DNA from: Flavobacterium sp. 1355
Lineage (GTDB): Bacteria > Bacteroidota > Bacteroidia > Flavobacteriales > Flavobacteriaceae
DNA length: 64,000 nt
Direction: 5' to 3'
NCBI RefSeq assembly: GCF_017833415.1
Contig: NZ_JAFICC010000018.1
Span: forward strand, 1-64,000
Each line of letters starts with the position of its first letter. Position 1 is the first letter of the stretch. Under the pieces are notes generated by a model, which searched no databases, was not told the DNA's origin, and saw only the letters and a list, made by a program, of their open reading frames with translations. The position numbers and the translations under genes were made by a program. Below are positions 37,845 to 47,134 of this stretch, one piece after another.

Positions 37845-38092
37845 CTTTTTATGCTTAAAAATTTGATTTAAATTCTAATGTAAACTACCGGTTGTAACCG
37901 TATGAGTCAAGGGGTACTATTTATTGGAAATTGTATAACCTCTAAATAACTAAAATTTAAAAATCTAATTTTATATAATTTGCCCTACTTTTTACATAAA
38001 AATCATAAGTGGTTTTATAGCCTGAGTATAACAACCTATACTGATCTGAAGTTTTAAGAGATTTTAATTTTAAAATCTGTACTTAAAAAACA
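37845..38092. other. Gene-free stretch before the CheB gene
   Basis: A/T-rich, no frame. It should contain the minus-strand promoter for CheB, but no full CAAANNTA match was found. Confidence 0.4.
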
Positions 38093-38125
38093 AAAGCCTG
38101 TAAAAAATAATTTTTTACAGGCTTT
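38093..38125 (-). terminator. Bidirectional-looking terminator
   Basis: AAAGCCTGTAAAAAA (38093-38107) pairs with TTTTTTACAGGCTTT (38111-38125) around a TAA loop, flanked by T runs in both directions. It serves the gene at 38157 on the minus strand. Confidence 0.8.
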
Positions 38126-38156
38126 CTTTTTTTTATTCAAATTGCTCAAATTCATT

Positions 38157-38420
38157 TTATTTTGGAGTTGTTGTTGGACTTGAAACACTGTCTCTTCGAT
38201 TTGAATTTGTTGGAGGATTTGTGGTGCTACTTTTTTTTCCAGCTTTGTTTTTGTGCTGTTTACTTATAGTATCCGTTTTGTGAGTATGTTTATTCGTTTT
38301 GCTTTTTTGCATAGTCGAATCTACAGTACTCTTTTGTTGTTTTGTTTTTGCAGGGGTTTGTTGTGCAGATGCAATTCCTACAAAAAATAACATGAAACAT
38401 GCTAAAAATAAATTTCTCAT
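38157..38420 (-). CDS. Small exported Lys/Thr-rich protein
   Basis: An 87-residue protein. The start at 38420 gives a normal signal (MRNLFLACFMLFFVGIASAQQ); a longer frame from 38492 adds 24 residues upstream that spoil it. The mature part is basic and low-complexity (KTKQQKSTVDSTMQKSKTNKHTHKTDT), likely disordered and periplasmic or secreted. Function unknown. Confidence 0.6.
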   Translation of the reverse strand: MRNLFLACFMLFFVGIASAQQTPAKTKQQKSTVDSTMQKSKTNKHTHKTDTISKQHKNKAGKKSSTTNPPTNSNRRDSVSSPTTTPK

Positions 38421-38578
38421 AATGTTGTTATTTAATAAGTTAATACTAAAACCAGAAAGATTTATTCTCTCTGATACAGTACAAATTTTCAAAAGACGCA
38501 GAACATATTCTTACATTTTAATACAGCAGCTTTATATTATTTCCATTTCATATATAAATCAATTTATTTGAAAACGAA

Positions 38579-38604
38579 AAAGACGCTGTAATAATAGCGT
38601 CTTT
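38579..38604 (-). terminator. Terminator of the membrane protein gene at 38632
   Basis: AAAGACGCT (38579-38587) pairs with AGCGTCTTT (38596-38604). On the minus strand it is followed by TTTCGTTTT. Confidence 0.7.
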
Positions 38605-38631
38605 GTTATCAATAGTATTTAAAAATATATT

Positions 38632-39069
38632 TTAATCCGCTTTATATTTATTGTTCCAATACAACATCAATAATAAGGTTACAATTATACAAGATGCAGA
38701 TCCTTCAAAAAGCAAACAAAGCGTATAAGTAGTTACCGATGGTTCACCGCCAAACATAAATGCTTCGGATAATGATTTTACATAAGCGTCGCCGCCTTTG
38801 GCATAACTGTAAATCAATAATGCAAGAACACTAAACCCCACACCTACATGAGATGTTACCATTGCAGATATTGCATTGGGTAAAAAAGTGGTTTTGCCTT
38901 CGGCAAGATTCATTTGCAAAGACCTGTTTACACCATAAAAAATGAAGAGCACATTTAACAGACGCAGATAAAATAAATGGGCCAGATTTAAAACTTCAAG
39001 CAACAAGAAAAAAAGAGCTATTCCTAAAAATATATAAAACCCGTTGAGTATTTCTTTTGGTATCTTCAT
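38632..39069 (-). CDS. Four-helix membrane protein of unknown function
   Basis: A 145-residue protein with hydrophobic segments at about 9-27, 29-46, 68-88 and 115-137. A pattern FIFYGVNRSLQMN follows the second helix. I do not recognise the family. It has its own terminator and is probably a single-gene unit. Confidence 0.65.
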   Translation of the reverse strand: MKIPKEILNGFYIFLGIALFFLLLEVLNLAHLFYLRLLNVLFIFYGVNRSLQMNLAEGKTTFLPNAISAMVTSHVGVGFSVLALLIYSYAKGGDAYVKSLSEAFMFGGEPSVTTYTLCLLFEGSASCIIVTLLLMLYWNNKYKAD

Positions 39070-39254
39070 AATAGTAAATTTTATTAAATGAATATAAAAG
39101 TTTGAGTATCCAAATTAAAAGAAATGACGAAATAAATCTTCTAACTTTTTATTTGAAGATTATAAAATATCCATGAAACACAAACATGGATAACTAACTG
39201 AAAATAATATAATTATAAAACCAAAAACTATAAAAAACACTTATTTATGGATTC

Positions 39255-39262
39255 TAAATTTG
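39255..39262 (+). promoter_or_regulatory. -7 box before the acidic small protein gene
   Basis: TAAATTTG matches TANNTTTG and lies 26 bases before the ATG at 39289. This argues that translation starts there and not at the upstream ATG 39247. The expected -33 TTG is missing, which hints at an alternative sigma factor. Confidence 0.5.
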
Positions 39263-39288
39263 TACTATTAACTTTTAATATCATTATT

Positions 39289-39618
39289 ATGAATACTACA
39301 AATCATAGAAACAGCAGATCAGACAATGAAGGAATTGTTTCTGAAACTATGGAAACTAAAGATCCGGCAATCAATCAGCACCAAAATGATTCTTCAGGCA
39401 GGAGAGATTATGAAACCGATAATTCTTATGAAAACTCAGACAGGAAACACTTAAGTGAAAATGATGATACTGATGATCCTTATTTTCAAAAAAACAGCAA
39501 TATAGCGCAGGATCTTGATGAGGATTTAAAAAATGACAACGATCCTGACAGAAGGACTCTGGATGAGTATAGTGCCAATAAAGCCGAACCGGATGATGAT
39601 GAGGAAGACGATGAATAA
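39289..39618 (+). CDS. Small acidic, probably disordered protein
   Basis: A 109-residue protein, starting MNTTNHRNSRSDNEG. It is highly charged and ends in a poly-acid tail (AEPDDDEEDDE), with little hydrophobic content and no signal peptide. Low-complexity acidic proteins like this occur in stress-related gene sets of Flavobacterium. I do not recognise a domain. Confidence 0.55.
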   Translation: MNTTNHRNSRSDNEGIVSETMETKDPAINQHQNDSSGRRDYETDNSYENSDRKHLSENDDTDDPYFQKNSNIAQDLDEDLKNDNDPDRRTLDEYSANKAEPDDDEEDDE

Positions 39619-39646
39619 AACTTCTCACAAAACAGCAAATTAATTA

Positions 39647-39675
39647 AACCGTTAGCTCAATCTGACGGTTTTTTA
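39647..39675 (+). terminator. Terminator of the acidic protein gene
   Basis: AACCGTTAG (39647-39655) pairs with CTGACGGTT (39662-39670), one mismatch, then TTTTT. It overlaps the stop of the convergent gene. Confidence 0.75.
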
Positions 39676-40197
39676 TTTATGCTGACAAGACAGTTGGAGC
39701 ACATTAGCATTTAGCGGAAACTCTTTTTTTCGTTCTAATTTTTCATCATTAAGGGTAATATAAATTTCCATTGAACCGGTTCCTACTTTTAGCGCAAGAA
39801 TATGACCGCCATAGGCATCAAACTTTTCATCTGTTGCGACTCCATGAATGTGTATCGATGGTTTGTCTCCTTCCCAGGCAATAGAACCTGTTAAACTTCC
39901 CATCTCTGTTTTATTAAAGGTTTTGGGATTAAATTTCTTTTCATTAAAATCAAAAAAGCCAAAGGTAACTTCCTGTGCAAAACCTATACCTGTAAAGTTT
40001 GCCGACGGTATTTGCTTTTCTTTTACCAGATTCTCAATTCCGGCTATTACATCATCGCCTTCGCGAAAAACCATTAGATATCCTGCCGTAGTTTTTATAT
40101 AACGGCATTTTGAATTAGTATCATTTTGCTGCGCTTGTGCCTTACTTATAAAAAGGAAAAATAGTATTGCAATCGAAATATTTTTAAGTATTGCCAT
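39673..40197 (-). CDS. Exported PPC/DUF296 domain protein
   Basis: A 174-residue protein with a signal peptide (about 1-22, FISKAQAQQ). Residues about 35-160 match the PPC (DUF296) fold: YLMVFREGDDVIAGIENLV, then GSIAWEGDKPSIHIHGVATDEKFDAYGGHILAL, with the His residues that bind metal in some bacterial members. In plants this domain sits on AT-hook proteins; bacterial single-domain members are of unknown function, and an export signal is unusual for a domain associated with DNA-binding proteins. Confidence 0.78.
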   Translation of the reverse strand: MAILKNISIAILFFLFISKAQAQQNDTNSKCRYIKTTAGYLMVFREGDDVIAGIENLVKEKQIPSANFTGIGFAQEVTFGFFDFNEKKFNPKTFNKTEMGSLTGSIAWEGDKPSIHIHGVATDEKFDAYGGHILALKVGTGSMEIYITLNDEKLERKKEFPLNANVLQLSCQHK

Positions 40198-40408
40198 GAT
40201 TTTAGAATTAAGATTTTAAAACAAGCCAATTTATTTTTTTACAAATATTAATTTTTTACAGTATTTCTTTAAATTCTTACAAAAGCTTAATGCCTTTTTA
40301 TTCCAAAACATGGAAATTATATAACAAAACGAAAAAATTATATAAAATCCTTTTTTATCATCCCTATAAATTTACGAAAATTAATACAACTTTAAGCAAT
40401 TGACCTTT

Positions 40409-40561
40409 ATGAAAAAGTCTACTTTACAAATCATTTTTATCTTTTTTTTAATAGCTGTTTTACATACAAATTGTTCACCTCATTGTGATGACGAAGATTA
40501 CACCCGCGATCAAAAAGAAGCTGCCCTTCAAGCGGATACTCTGCGGATATCAAGAGGTTAA
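40409..40561 (+). CDS. Tiny putative lipoprotein (50 residues)
   Basis: Starting at the ATG 40409 the frame gives a 50-residue product: MKKSTLQIIFIFFLIAVLHT, then NCSPHCDDEDYTRDQKEAA. The hydrophobic segment and Cys22 resemble a lipoprotein signal, though the residues before the Cys are not a perfect lipobox. It is followed 23 bases later by a strong terminator, which supports a real small transcript. Function unknown. Confidence 0.6.
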   Translation: MKKSTLQIIFIFFLIAVLHTNCSPHCDDEDYTRDQKEAALQADTLRISRG

Positions 40562-40584
40562 TTTTTCTACAATTTTTTTTTTAG

Positions 40585-40616
40585 AAAAGCTTGTTATTTA
40601 TGACAAGCTTTTTTTA
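40585..40616 (+). terminator. Terminator of the tiny lipoprotein gene
   Basis: AAAAGCTTGT (40585-40594) pairs perfectly with ACAAGCTTTT (40603-40612), then TTTT. Confidence 0.85.
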
Positions 40617-40735
40617 ACCTTTCTAAATTAAATTATGGCAAAATTTTCAGAACACCTTTTATGACTTTGATAAAATAAACCCATTTGATGCTAACAGCAT
40701 CACAAACGTGATAATAATCCCCCAATAGTCAAATC

Positions 40736-41110
40736 ATGAAATATAAAAATATATTGCAAATCGATGACGATTATGATGACTGCGATTTTTTTTCAGAAGC
40801 CCTTAGAGAAGTTTCTGAAGCGGCATACACCTCCATTCATAATCCTGTTCAGGCCTTGCAGCAACTTAGTAATAAAGTTATAGAGCCTGATCTGATTTTT
40901 CTTGATATCAATATGCCGTACATGAATGGTATAGATGTATTGACTGAAATCAAAAAAAAAGATGTACTAAAAAATATACCAGTAATTATATTTTCTACTT
41001 CTATTCCTTCTGAAATTAAAAATAAAATAAAAACTCTGGGCGCGATGGATTGCCTTATCAAACCAAACGAATTTAATGCCCTGAAAAAAATTTTAACCAA
41101 TATTATTTAA
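40736..41110 (+). CDS. Single-domain response regulator (CheY-like/Rcp1-like)
   Basis: A 124-residue receiver without an output domain. Acidic pocket residues D10-D12 (IDDDYDD), phospho-acceptor D57 (LIFLDINMPYMNG), a Ser/Thr after strand 4 (IIFSTS) and the Lys in LIKPNEF are all present. The group resembles Rcp1-like regulators that work with phytochrome-type kinases. The kinase gene at 41388 follows in the same direction, so the two are likely partners. Confidence 0.88.
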   Translation: MKYKNILQIDDDYDDCDFFSEALREVSEAAYTSIHNPVQALQQLSNKVIEPDLIFLDINMPYMNGIDVLTEIKKKDVLKNIPVIIFSTSIPSEIKNKIKTLGAMDCLIKPNEFNALKKILTNII

Positions 41111-41361
41111 AAATCTTTTGTTCCTCTTTTTTTGTTTTCTTATTGTTGTTCTTATCTTACTGTTTTAAGATAATGAATGTAATTTTTATTGTTCAGAAGT
41201 TTTCTGTATAGATCCTTCCCTACTCCATTTACCACAATCAATAAGTCCTTTTTAAAGTTTTGTTATTTAAAAATTTAAATAATGAACAAAACCTTAACTC
41301 GCAAGAGCATAAACCAAAGCTGATTAAATAAAAAACCTTTTTTACTATTAAAAAGACTTAT

Positions 41362-41369
41362 TATCTTTG
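41362..41369 (+). promoter_or_regulatory. -7 box of the CheB-CheR kinase gene
   Basis: TATCTTTG matches TANNTTTG. It overlaps an in-frame TTG at 41367, which therefore cannot be the start codon; the ATG at 41388 lies about 12 bases after the expected start of transcription. Confidence 0.55.
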
Positions 41370-41387
41370 TTAAATATCACAGTTCTC

Positions 41388-44300
41388 ATGAATCTATCTC
41401 AAATAGAAAATCCTCAAAAAACAATACAAAATTTTCCGGTAGTTGGTATAGGTGCCTCTGCCGGCGGATTAGATGCGTTTAAAAAAATACTCAAAGCCAT
41501 ACCGGAAGATTCGGGAATGGCATATATCATTGTACAGCATTTATCTCCTGATCATCCCAGCAATTTACCCGAGATTTTGTCTCAGAGTACAAAAATTCCG
41601 GTTCATGAAATCATTAACGATATCAATCTTGCTCCCAATCATATTTATATTATTCCGGAGAATAATAATTTAGTTACAGAAGATGGTGTTCTAAAATTAC
41701 ATGCCAGAACACGCGGAGAAAAAAAGAACAATTGTATCGATATTTTCTTTGAATCCCTCGCACATGTTTATAAAAGTTTTGCTGTTGGCGTTATACTTTC
41801 GGGAACAGCCTTCGACGGAACTTTTGGCTTAAAAAAAATAAAAGAACTGGGCGGTGCCACCATTGCTCAAGATCCGGATACTGCTGCATTTAAAGGAATG
41901 CCGCAAAGCGCCATTGATGCCGATGTAATAGATTATATACTGGCTCCTGAGGAAATTCCTGATCAGTTATTGAAGATTCACCAAAGTTATGCCGCAAATC
42001 ACGGCTATACAGAAGAAGAGAATATCCCTAAAAATGAAGAGGAAATTCTGCACCAGATTCTTAATATCATTTTATTAAGAACCGGTAATGACTTTAGCCA
42101 TTATAAAAAACCTACCATCAGGAGACGTATCGCCAGAAGAATGGTAATTGTGAGAAGAGAATCTTTAGAAGATTATTTTAACCTGCTTAGAAATGATAAA
42201 ACAGAACAGGATCATTTGTTTAACGATTTCCTGATTCCGGTTACTTATTTTTTTAGGGACACTAAGTTTTTCGAATCGCTCTCGCAAATTGCATTTCCGC
42301 ATTTAATACAAAATACTGTAAATAACAATTTACGTATCTGGATAGCCGGATGTGCAAGTGGTGAAGAGGCTTATTCACTGGCTATTAGTATTCATGAATA
42401 TCTTGTACTCAAAAATAATAAGAATATAAAGGTCCAGATTTTTGCTTCGGATATTTCTGAAAAATGCATTACAAAAGCCAGAACGGCGATTTATTCTGCT
42501 CAGGATGTGCAGCACATTTCTCCGTCAAGGCTTCAAAATTATTTTACAAAACGTGATGGGCATTACCATATCAATAAGGTAATACGTGATATGTGTATTT
42601 TTGCTGTACACAACTTTATAAAAGATCCTCCTTTTGCGAGAATCGATCTCGTTTCATGCCGAAATGTATTGATCTATTTTGATCCTTTTTTACAAAACAA
42701 AGTATTAAGTTCTTTTCATTATTCATTGAAGGAAAAGGGGATTTTATTTCTTGGAAAATCAGAAACCACATTAAATGCAAATACTTTATTTGAACCGATT
42801 GGAAAAGCAGAAAAGGTTTATGTGCGCAAATATGCTGCCGGCCGTTATGTACCTGAAGCTTTTAAACCTTCAAATTTAAATATACGCGATAAAGCGGACG
42901 ATCAGGAAAAAAAGGCTTTTCCTCAAACTGATTTTAGAAAAATTGCTTCTGATATTTTATTCTTAAAATATACTCCTGCAAGCGTAATTATTAATGAACA
43001 TCTTGAAATTGTACATTTTCACGGAGACACCAGCCCATTTTTATTGCCGTCACCGGGAAAACCAAATTTCAATATTTTAAAAATGGCCCGCGAAGGCATA
43101 AGTTTTGAACTTCGTAACGCTATTTTAAAAATGAAAGCAGACAATAAAGCCGTAATTAAGGAGAATATTACAGTTAAGGATCAGTCCTATTTGGCCTCAT
43201 TCGAAATAGTGCCTATTCCGAATGATAAGGAACATGTTATGGTTCTTTTTTACAAAAATCCACTTCCGGAAATTGATTTTGACGGCAGCACAAAAAGAAA
43301 AGTTTCTGATCAGCTTCGTATCAATGAACTGGAAAATGAACTCACCCAGTTACGTGAAGATATAAAACGCGTAACCGAAGAACAGCAGACGGCATTTGAA
43401 GAATTGCAGACAACAAATGAGGAATTGTTAAGCAGCAGTGAAGAACTGCAGGCTATGAATGAGGAATTGGAAACATCATCAGAAGAACTTCAGTCTAACA
43501 ATGAAGAACTTATGTGTGTGAATGATGAATTAATGGACCGTCAGGAACAGTTAATTTCCATGCGAAATTATTCAGAATCTATTTTTAAGACCATTCGGGA
43601 ACCTTTGATTATTATCGATAAGGATTTTTTTATAAAAAGTGCCAATCCGTCTTTTTATAAATATTTTCAAACTACTGAAAAAGAAACTGAAGGGCATTCT
43701 TTTTTTGAAATTGGAGATTGTCAATGGGATATTCCTGAATTTAAGGAATTGATTTCTAAAATGCTTGATGAAAAAACATCAATCGAAGATTTTAAGGTTG
43801 AAACGTTGTGCAAAGGTATTGGCAAAAAAATTATGATGGTGAACGCGCGCCGAATTCTCAATACCAAACCAAACGGAATGATATTGATTGCGCTTGAAGA
43901 TATGACAGATATTATTGCGGCAAATGAACAGCTGTCTATTAAGAATGCTGAACTGGAAAATTATAATCAGCAGCTTGAAGCTTTCACTTCATCGGCAAGT
44001 CATGACCTTCAGGAGCCGCTGCGCAAAATTCATATGTTCGGAAAAAGAGTAATTGATAATGAAAAAAATCTTTCTGAATCCAGCATACATGATATTGAGA
44101 GAATGCTTTTCTCTGTGACCAATATGAGACAGTTAGTGGCTGATCTTATTGATTATTCGCGCATTAATTTTTTAGAAAAAGAATTTAAAATGACTGATTT
44201 AAACTTAGTTTTAAAGAAGATCATTGCAGATATAAAAGATGACATTGTAGAAACCAAGGCAGTAATTACGGTGATGCCCTTACCAAAACTAGATGTTATC

Positions 44301-44672
44301 CCTTATCAAATACAACAGCTGTTCACGAATTTAATATGGAATTCTATTAAATATGTGAAACCAAACGTTGTTCCGAAGGTAAGAATCGAAACAACAAATC
44401 CTTCTACAGAAGAAATTCTTGAAGTTGGAGGAGATAAAAATCTAAAATATGTAAAAATTTGTGTCAGTGATAATGGAATAGGCTTTGATCAGGCATTTGA
44501 ATCTAAAATTTTTGAACCTTTTTACAGATTGCATACTACGGACCAGTATCAGGGAAGCGGGCTGGGTCTTACCCTATGCAGTAAAATTGCATCAAATCAT
44601 AATGGTTTTATTACCGTAAAAAGTAAAATAGATGAGGGAACTACTTTTTATATCTATTTGCCAATACATTAG
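41388..44672 (+). CDS. CheB-CheR-PAS-histidine kinase fusion
   Basis: A 1094-residue protein. In order: CheB methylesterase (about 15-195, GIGASAGGLDAF), CheR methyltransferase (about 210-460, SAM site WIAGCASGEEAYSLA near 318-332), a long Glu-rich coiled coil (about 640-725, repeated TTNEELLSSSEEL units), a PAS domain (about 730-840), and a histidine kinase with H872 (ASHDLQEPLRK) and an HATPase to the C-terminus (GSGLGLTLC). Fusions like this sense a signal and combine reversible methylation with phosphorelay. No chemoreceptor is encoded nearby, so the methylated target may be the protein itself or unlinked. It likely phosphorylates the receiver at 40736. Confidence 0.92.
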   Translation: MNLSQIENPQKTIQNFPVVGIGASAGGLDAFKKILKAIPEDSGMAYIIVQHLSPDHPSNLPEILSQSTKIPVHEIINDINLAPNHIYIIPENNNLVTEDGVLKLHARTRGEKKNNCIDIFFESLAHVYKSFAVGVILSGTAFDGTFGLKKIKELGGATIAQDPDTAAFKGMPQSAIDADVIDYILAPEEIPDQLLKIHQSYAANHGYTEEENIPKNEEEILHQILNIILLRTGNDFSHYKKPTIRRRIARRMVIVRRESLEDYFNLLRNDKTEQDHLFNDFLIPVTYFFRDTKFFESLSQIAFPHLIQNTVNNNLRIWIAGCASGEEAYSLAISIHEYLVLKNNKNIKVQIFASDISEKCITKARTAIYSAQDVQHISPSRLQNYFTKRDGHYHINKVIRDMCIFAVHNFIKDPPFARIDLVSCRNVLIYFDPFLQNKVLSSFHYSLKEKGILFLGKSETTLNANTLFEPIGKAEKVYVRKYAAGRYVPEAFKPSNLNIRDKADDQEKKAFPQTDFRKIASDILFLKYTPASVIINEHLEIVHFHGDTSPFLLPSPGKPNFNILKMAREGISFELRNAILKMKADNKAVIKENITVKDQSYLASFEIVPIPNDKEHVMVLFYKNPLPEIDFDGSTKRKVSDQLRINELENELTQLREDIKRVTEEQQTAFEELQTTNEELLSSSEELQAMNEELETSSEELQSNNEELMCVNDELMDRQEQLISMRNYSESIFKTIREPLIIIDKDFFIKSANPSFYKYFQTTEKETEGHSFFEIGDCQWDIPEFKELISKMLDEKTSIEDFKVETLCKGIGKKIMMVNARRILNTKPNGMILIALEDMTDIIAANEQLSIKNAELENYNQQLEAFTSSASHDLQEPLRKIHMFGKRVIDNEKNLSESSIHDIERMLFSVTNMRQLVADLIDYSRINFLEKEFKMTDLNLVLKKIIADIKDDIVETKAVITVMPLPKLDVIPYQIQQLFTNLIWNSIKYVKPNVVPKVRIETTNPSTEEILEVGGDKNLKYVKICVSDNGIGFDQAFESKIFEPFYRLHTTDQYQGSGLGLTLCSKIASNHNGFITVKSKIDEGTTFYIYLPIH

Positions 44673-44740
44673 CAATACTTATACTTAAAGTATATTTTAC
44701 TCTATCAATAATATTTACAGAGTAAGTCTGCTCTCCCCAC

Positions 44741-44771
44741 AAAAAAGCCTAATCTAGATTAGGCTTTTTTT
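44741..44771 (+). terminator. Perfect 30-bp palindromic terminator
   Basis: AAAAAAGCCTAATCT (44741-44755) is followed directly by its own complement AGATTAGGCTTTTTT (44756-44770). It can end transcription from both convergent genes. Confidence 0.85.
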
Positions 44772-44832
44772 ATTCAGTAAAGGAGATTTGCATTTTTTGC
44801 TTTCAAAAAATCTCTAATTGATGTCACTTTAT

Positions 44833-45807
44833 TTAACAATCTGCTTTTACCCGCAGGGATTCAAAAAACTCAAAAGCTCTTTTCTCTGCATATGAATATT
44901 CTGAATCACGTAGTGGAAAAGCACAGTGCCCGCCATACTTAGGGGTTTCCAGATATACATATGCGCTGTCACGGGCTATCACTCTGGGGTAGCATCTTTC
45001 ACCCAAAAAAGGATCATCGAGTGAATTTATAATTAAAACCGGAGTGGTAATATTTTTGAGTGAGAATTCTGGAGAAACCTGTTGGTAATAATCATCCCGA
45101 CTTGCAAAGCCGTGCAATGGTGCCGTAAAATACTGATCGACTTCATCAAAAGAAGAAATCTTATCAATTTGGTCCCGGTTTATAAAATCAGGAAACTGCG
45201 CTGCTTTATATTTTAGCTTTCTTTTTATATCAATTGTAAAATTCTTTAAATAAACTCTGTTAAAGCCTTGTTTGAGAACAGCAGCACTTGTTGCAATATG
45301 AGTTGGCACAGAAATCGTAACTGCCGCTTTTATTCGCTGATCGATTTTTGTCCAGCCCAAATAATTCAAAAGCTGCACACCTCCCATAGAATATCCTATC
45401 AGATAAACATCTTCAAACCCTTTTTTTAAAACAAACTGAACCACTTCATCAAGATCGTCAACTGCACCATGGTGATACAGCCTCGGAAGCCGGTTCATTT
45501 CGCCACCGCAGGTTCGGTTGTTCCATGCAAAAACCGAAAACCCTTTTTGCTGAAAATATGCCGCACAGCTATTATTATAGGTTCTGCGGGAGTCTCCTTC
45601 GAGGCCATGACATAAAATAACAGCTTTTTTGGGATTGGTTAAAAGAAAATCGATATTGATAAAGTCTCCGTCACTTAACTCATGTTTTTCCCTGGTGTAT
45701 CCCGGAACTTCAAACTTTTTAAATAAGGCAGCGTAGATAGTCGAAACGTGCCTGTTGCGATGAATAATAGAAGGGAAATTGTATTCTGATTGTTCAATGA
45801 TTGGCAT
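44833..45807 (-). CDS. YheT-type alpha/beta hydrolase
   Basis: A 324-residue hydrolase. The COG0429 pattern is clear: VILCHGLEGDSRRTY, FAWNNRTCGGEMNR, then the nucleophile elbow GYSMGG with S140, DDPF for the acid and GGHCAF for the His. Cytosolic; members act on esters of unknown physiological substrate. Its promoter on the minus strand matches consensus at both boxes. Confidence 0.87.
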   Translation of the reverse strand: MPIIEQSEYNFPSIIHRNRHVSTIYAALFKKFEVPGYTREKHELSDGDFINIDFLLTNPKKAVILCHGLEGDSRRTYNNSCAAYFQQKGFSVFAWNNRTCGGEMNRLPRLYHHGAVDDLDEVVQFVLKKGFEDVYLIGYSMGGVQLLNYLGWTKIDQRIKAAVTISVPTHIATSAAVLKQGFNRVYLKNFTIDIKRKLKYKAAQFPDFINRDQIDKISSFDEVDQYFTAPLHGFASRDDYYQQVSPEFSLKNITTPVLIINSLDDPFLGERCYPRVIARDSAYVYLETPKYGGHCAFPLRDSEYSYAEKRAFEFFESLRVKADC

Positions 45808-45831
45808 GATAAAAAGTTTATGGTATTACTA

Positions 45832-45864
45832 CAAATTTAATAAATCAATCAATATGTAATCAAA
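45832..45864 (-). promoter_or_regulatory. Promoter of the YheT-type gene
   Basis: On the minus strand TTTG (45861-45864) and TAAATTTG (45832-45839) are separated by 21 bases. The ATG is about 25 bases further on. Confidence 0.65.
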
Positions 45865-46013
45865 TACTGCATTTTTTATTTCACTTTTATTTATAATTCC
45901 AAACAACTTCCCAATCATTACAAACAAATAAAAAAAATCTTTATTTGTGCTATTGATGAAGTAACAGACCCCCCATCCCCGGTTTATTGGTTTTCTGGAA
46001 TTAAAATATGAAT

Positions 46014-46403
46014 CTATTTTACAACTGTAGCTTCCAATTCTACTTTTAGAGTTTCAAAAAGGCTTTTTACTTCCAGTACCGTACTGGATTGTTTGATCTC
46101 ATTTTTTTGAATCCAGTTTTGCAAAACATCAAAATTTTCAAATAATGAAGCACTGTCTGTTGTGTAGATATTAAGCCTGACAATATTCTTCAATTCATAG
46201 TTGGAATTATAAATTACTTTTTCAAGATTTTCTATTGTTTGTAATAACTGATTTCTCATATCTGCCTTACTCGAAATTCCATCATCATCTATAGCAGTCT
46301 GCCCAGATACATATAGTGTTCCCTTTACGTTAGTAACTTCTACTGCCTGAACATAACTTCTTGCATCTTGCCAATTCCACGGGTTTATTACTCGTTTTTC
46401 CAT
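46014..46403 (-). CDS. RidA family (YjgF) protein
   Basis: A 129-residue protein. The start at 46403 (MEKRVINPWNWQDA) is preferred over a frame from 46523, which would overlap the regulator gene by 50 bases and add unrelated sequence. SGQTAIDDDGISSKAD, QLLQTIENLEKVI, LKNIVRLNIYTTD and VEVKSLFE-type strands follow the family order, but the usual Arg of the deaminase site is not clear. RidA proteins hydrolyse reactive enamines and imines. It is 70 bp after a Crp/Fnr gene and probably in its operon. Confidence 0.8.
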   Translation of the reverse strand: MEKRVINPWNWQDARSYVQAVEVTNVKGTLYVSGQTAIDDDGISSKADMRNQLLQTIENLEKVIYNSNYELKNIVRLNIYTTDSASLFENFDVLQNWIQKNEIKQSSTVLEVKSLFETLKVELEATVVK

Positions 46404-46473
46404 CTTTATATATTTAAAATTAATAGATGCAAAAATCAGCAGACTTGCCTTTAGAACGGTGTGATAAATATCA

Positions 46474-47058
46474 CTATTTTGAAAAATTTGTAAAAAAACG
46501 ACTAAGTGTCTCACGAGAAACACCCAAATAAGAAGCCAAAGAGCTTTTGGGAACCCGCTGTAATAACGAAGGATTTTTAAGCAGTAACTCTTCGTATCGA
46601 TCCCGTGCGTTTGATGTTAAAAATGATAATATCCTTGTTTGCGAACCAATATGTCCGGCTATAGATTTTCGAAGAAAAAATTGCTCCATTTTACGTAAAT
46701 CCGAACAAAGTTTTTCGAAGTTTTTCAGCGAAAGGCCATAAGCAATTGTATCTTCAATACATTCCAGAGTTAGCAATGCTTTAGTTTGTGTATAGAAAGC
46801 CTGAAAATCGGTTTCCCACCAATCTTCCATTGCAAATGAAACTATATGTTTTTTAGTATTCTTATCTTCATAAACTAATTTAATAAGCCCTGATACTACA
46901 AAATAAACTTCTTTTACATCATTTCCTTCTTCGATAATTAATTCTCCTTTTCTGAATGTTTTTAGCTCAAAATGAGATACTATAAAAGAAAATTCTTCAT
47001 CTGTTAAAGAAATTACTTTCTCAATATGTGTCCTTAAAAATTTTTCAGGATTAGTCAT
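46474..47058 (-). CDS. Crp/Fnr-family transcriptional regulator
   Basis: A 194-residue regulator. The cyclic-nucleotide-binding-like domain covers about 25-115 (RKGELIIEEGNDVKEVYFVVSGLIKLVY). The winged-helix recognition helix is near the end (PKSSLASYLGVSRETLSRFFT). No Cys cluster for an iron-sulfur group is seen, so it is not an Fnr oxygen sensor. It probably controls the RidA gene downstream. AACATG (47088-47093) and CATGTT (47113-47118) upstream could be an operator, though widely spaced. Confidence 0.87.
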   Translation of the reverse strand: MTNPEKFLRTHIEKVISLTDEEFSFIVSHFELKTFRKGELIIEEGNDVKEVYFVVSGLIKLVYEDKNTKKHIVSFAMEDWWETDFQAFYTQTKALLTLECIEDTIAYGLSLKNFEKLCSDLRKMEQFFLRKSIAGHIGSQTRILSFLTSNARDRYEELLLKNPSLLQRVPKSSLASYLGVSRETLSRFFTNFSK

Positions 47059-47134
47059 AAATGGTTTTAGCGGTAAATTTAAACATTAACATGATTTATA
47101 AAATCGAAACGACATGTTATCGAAAAATAAATTT

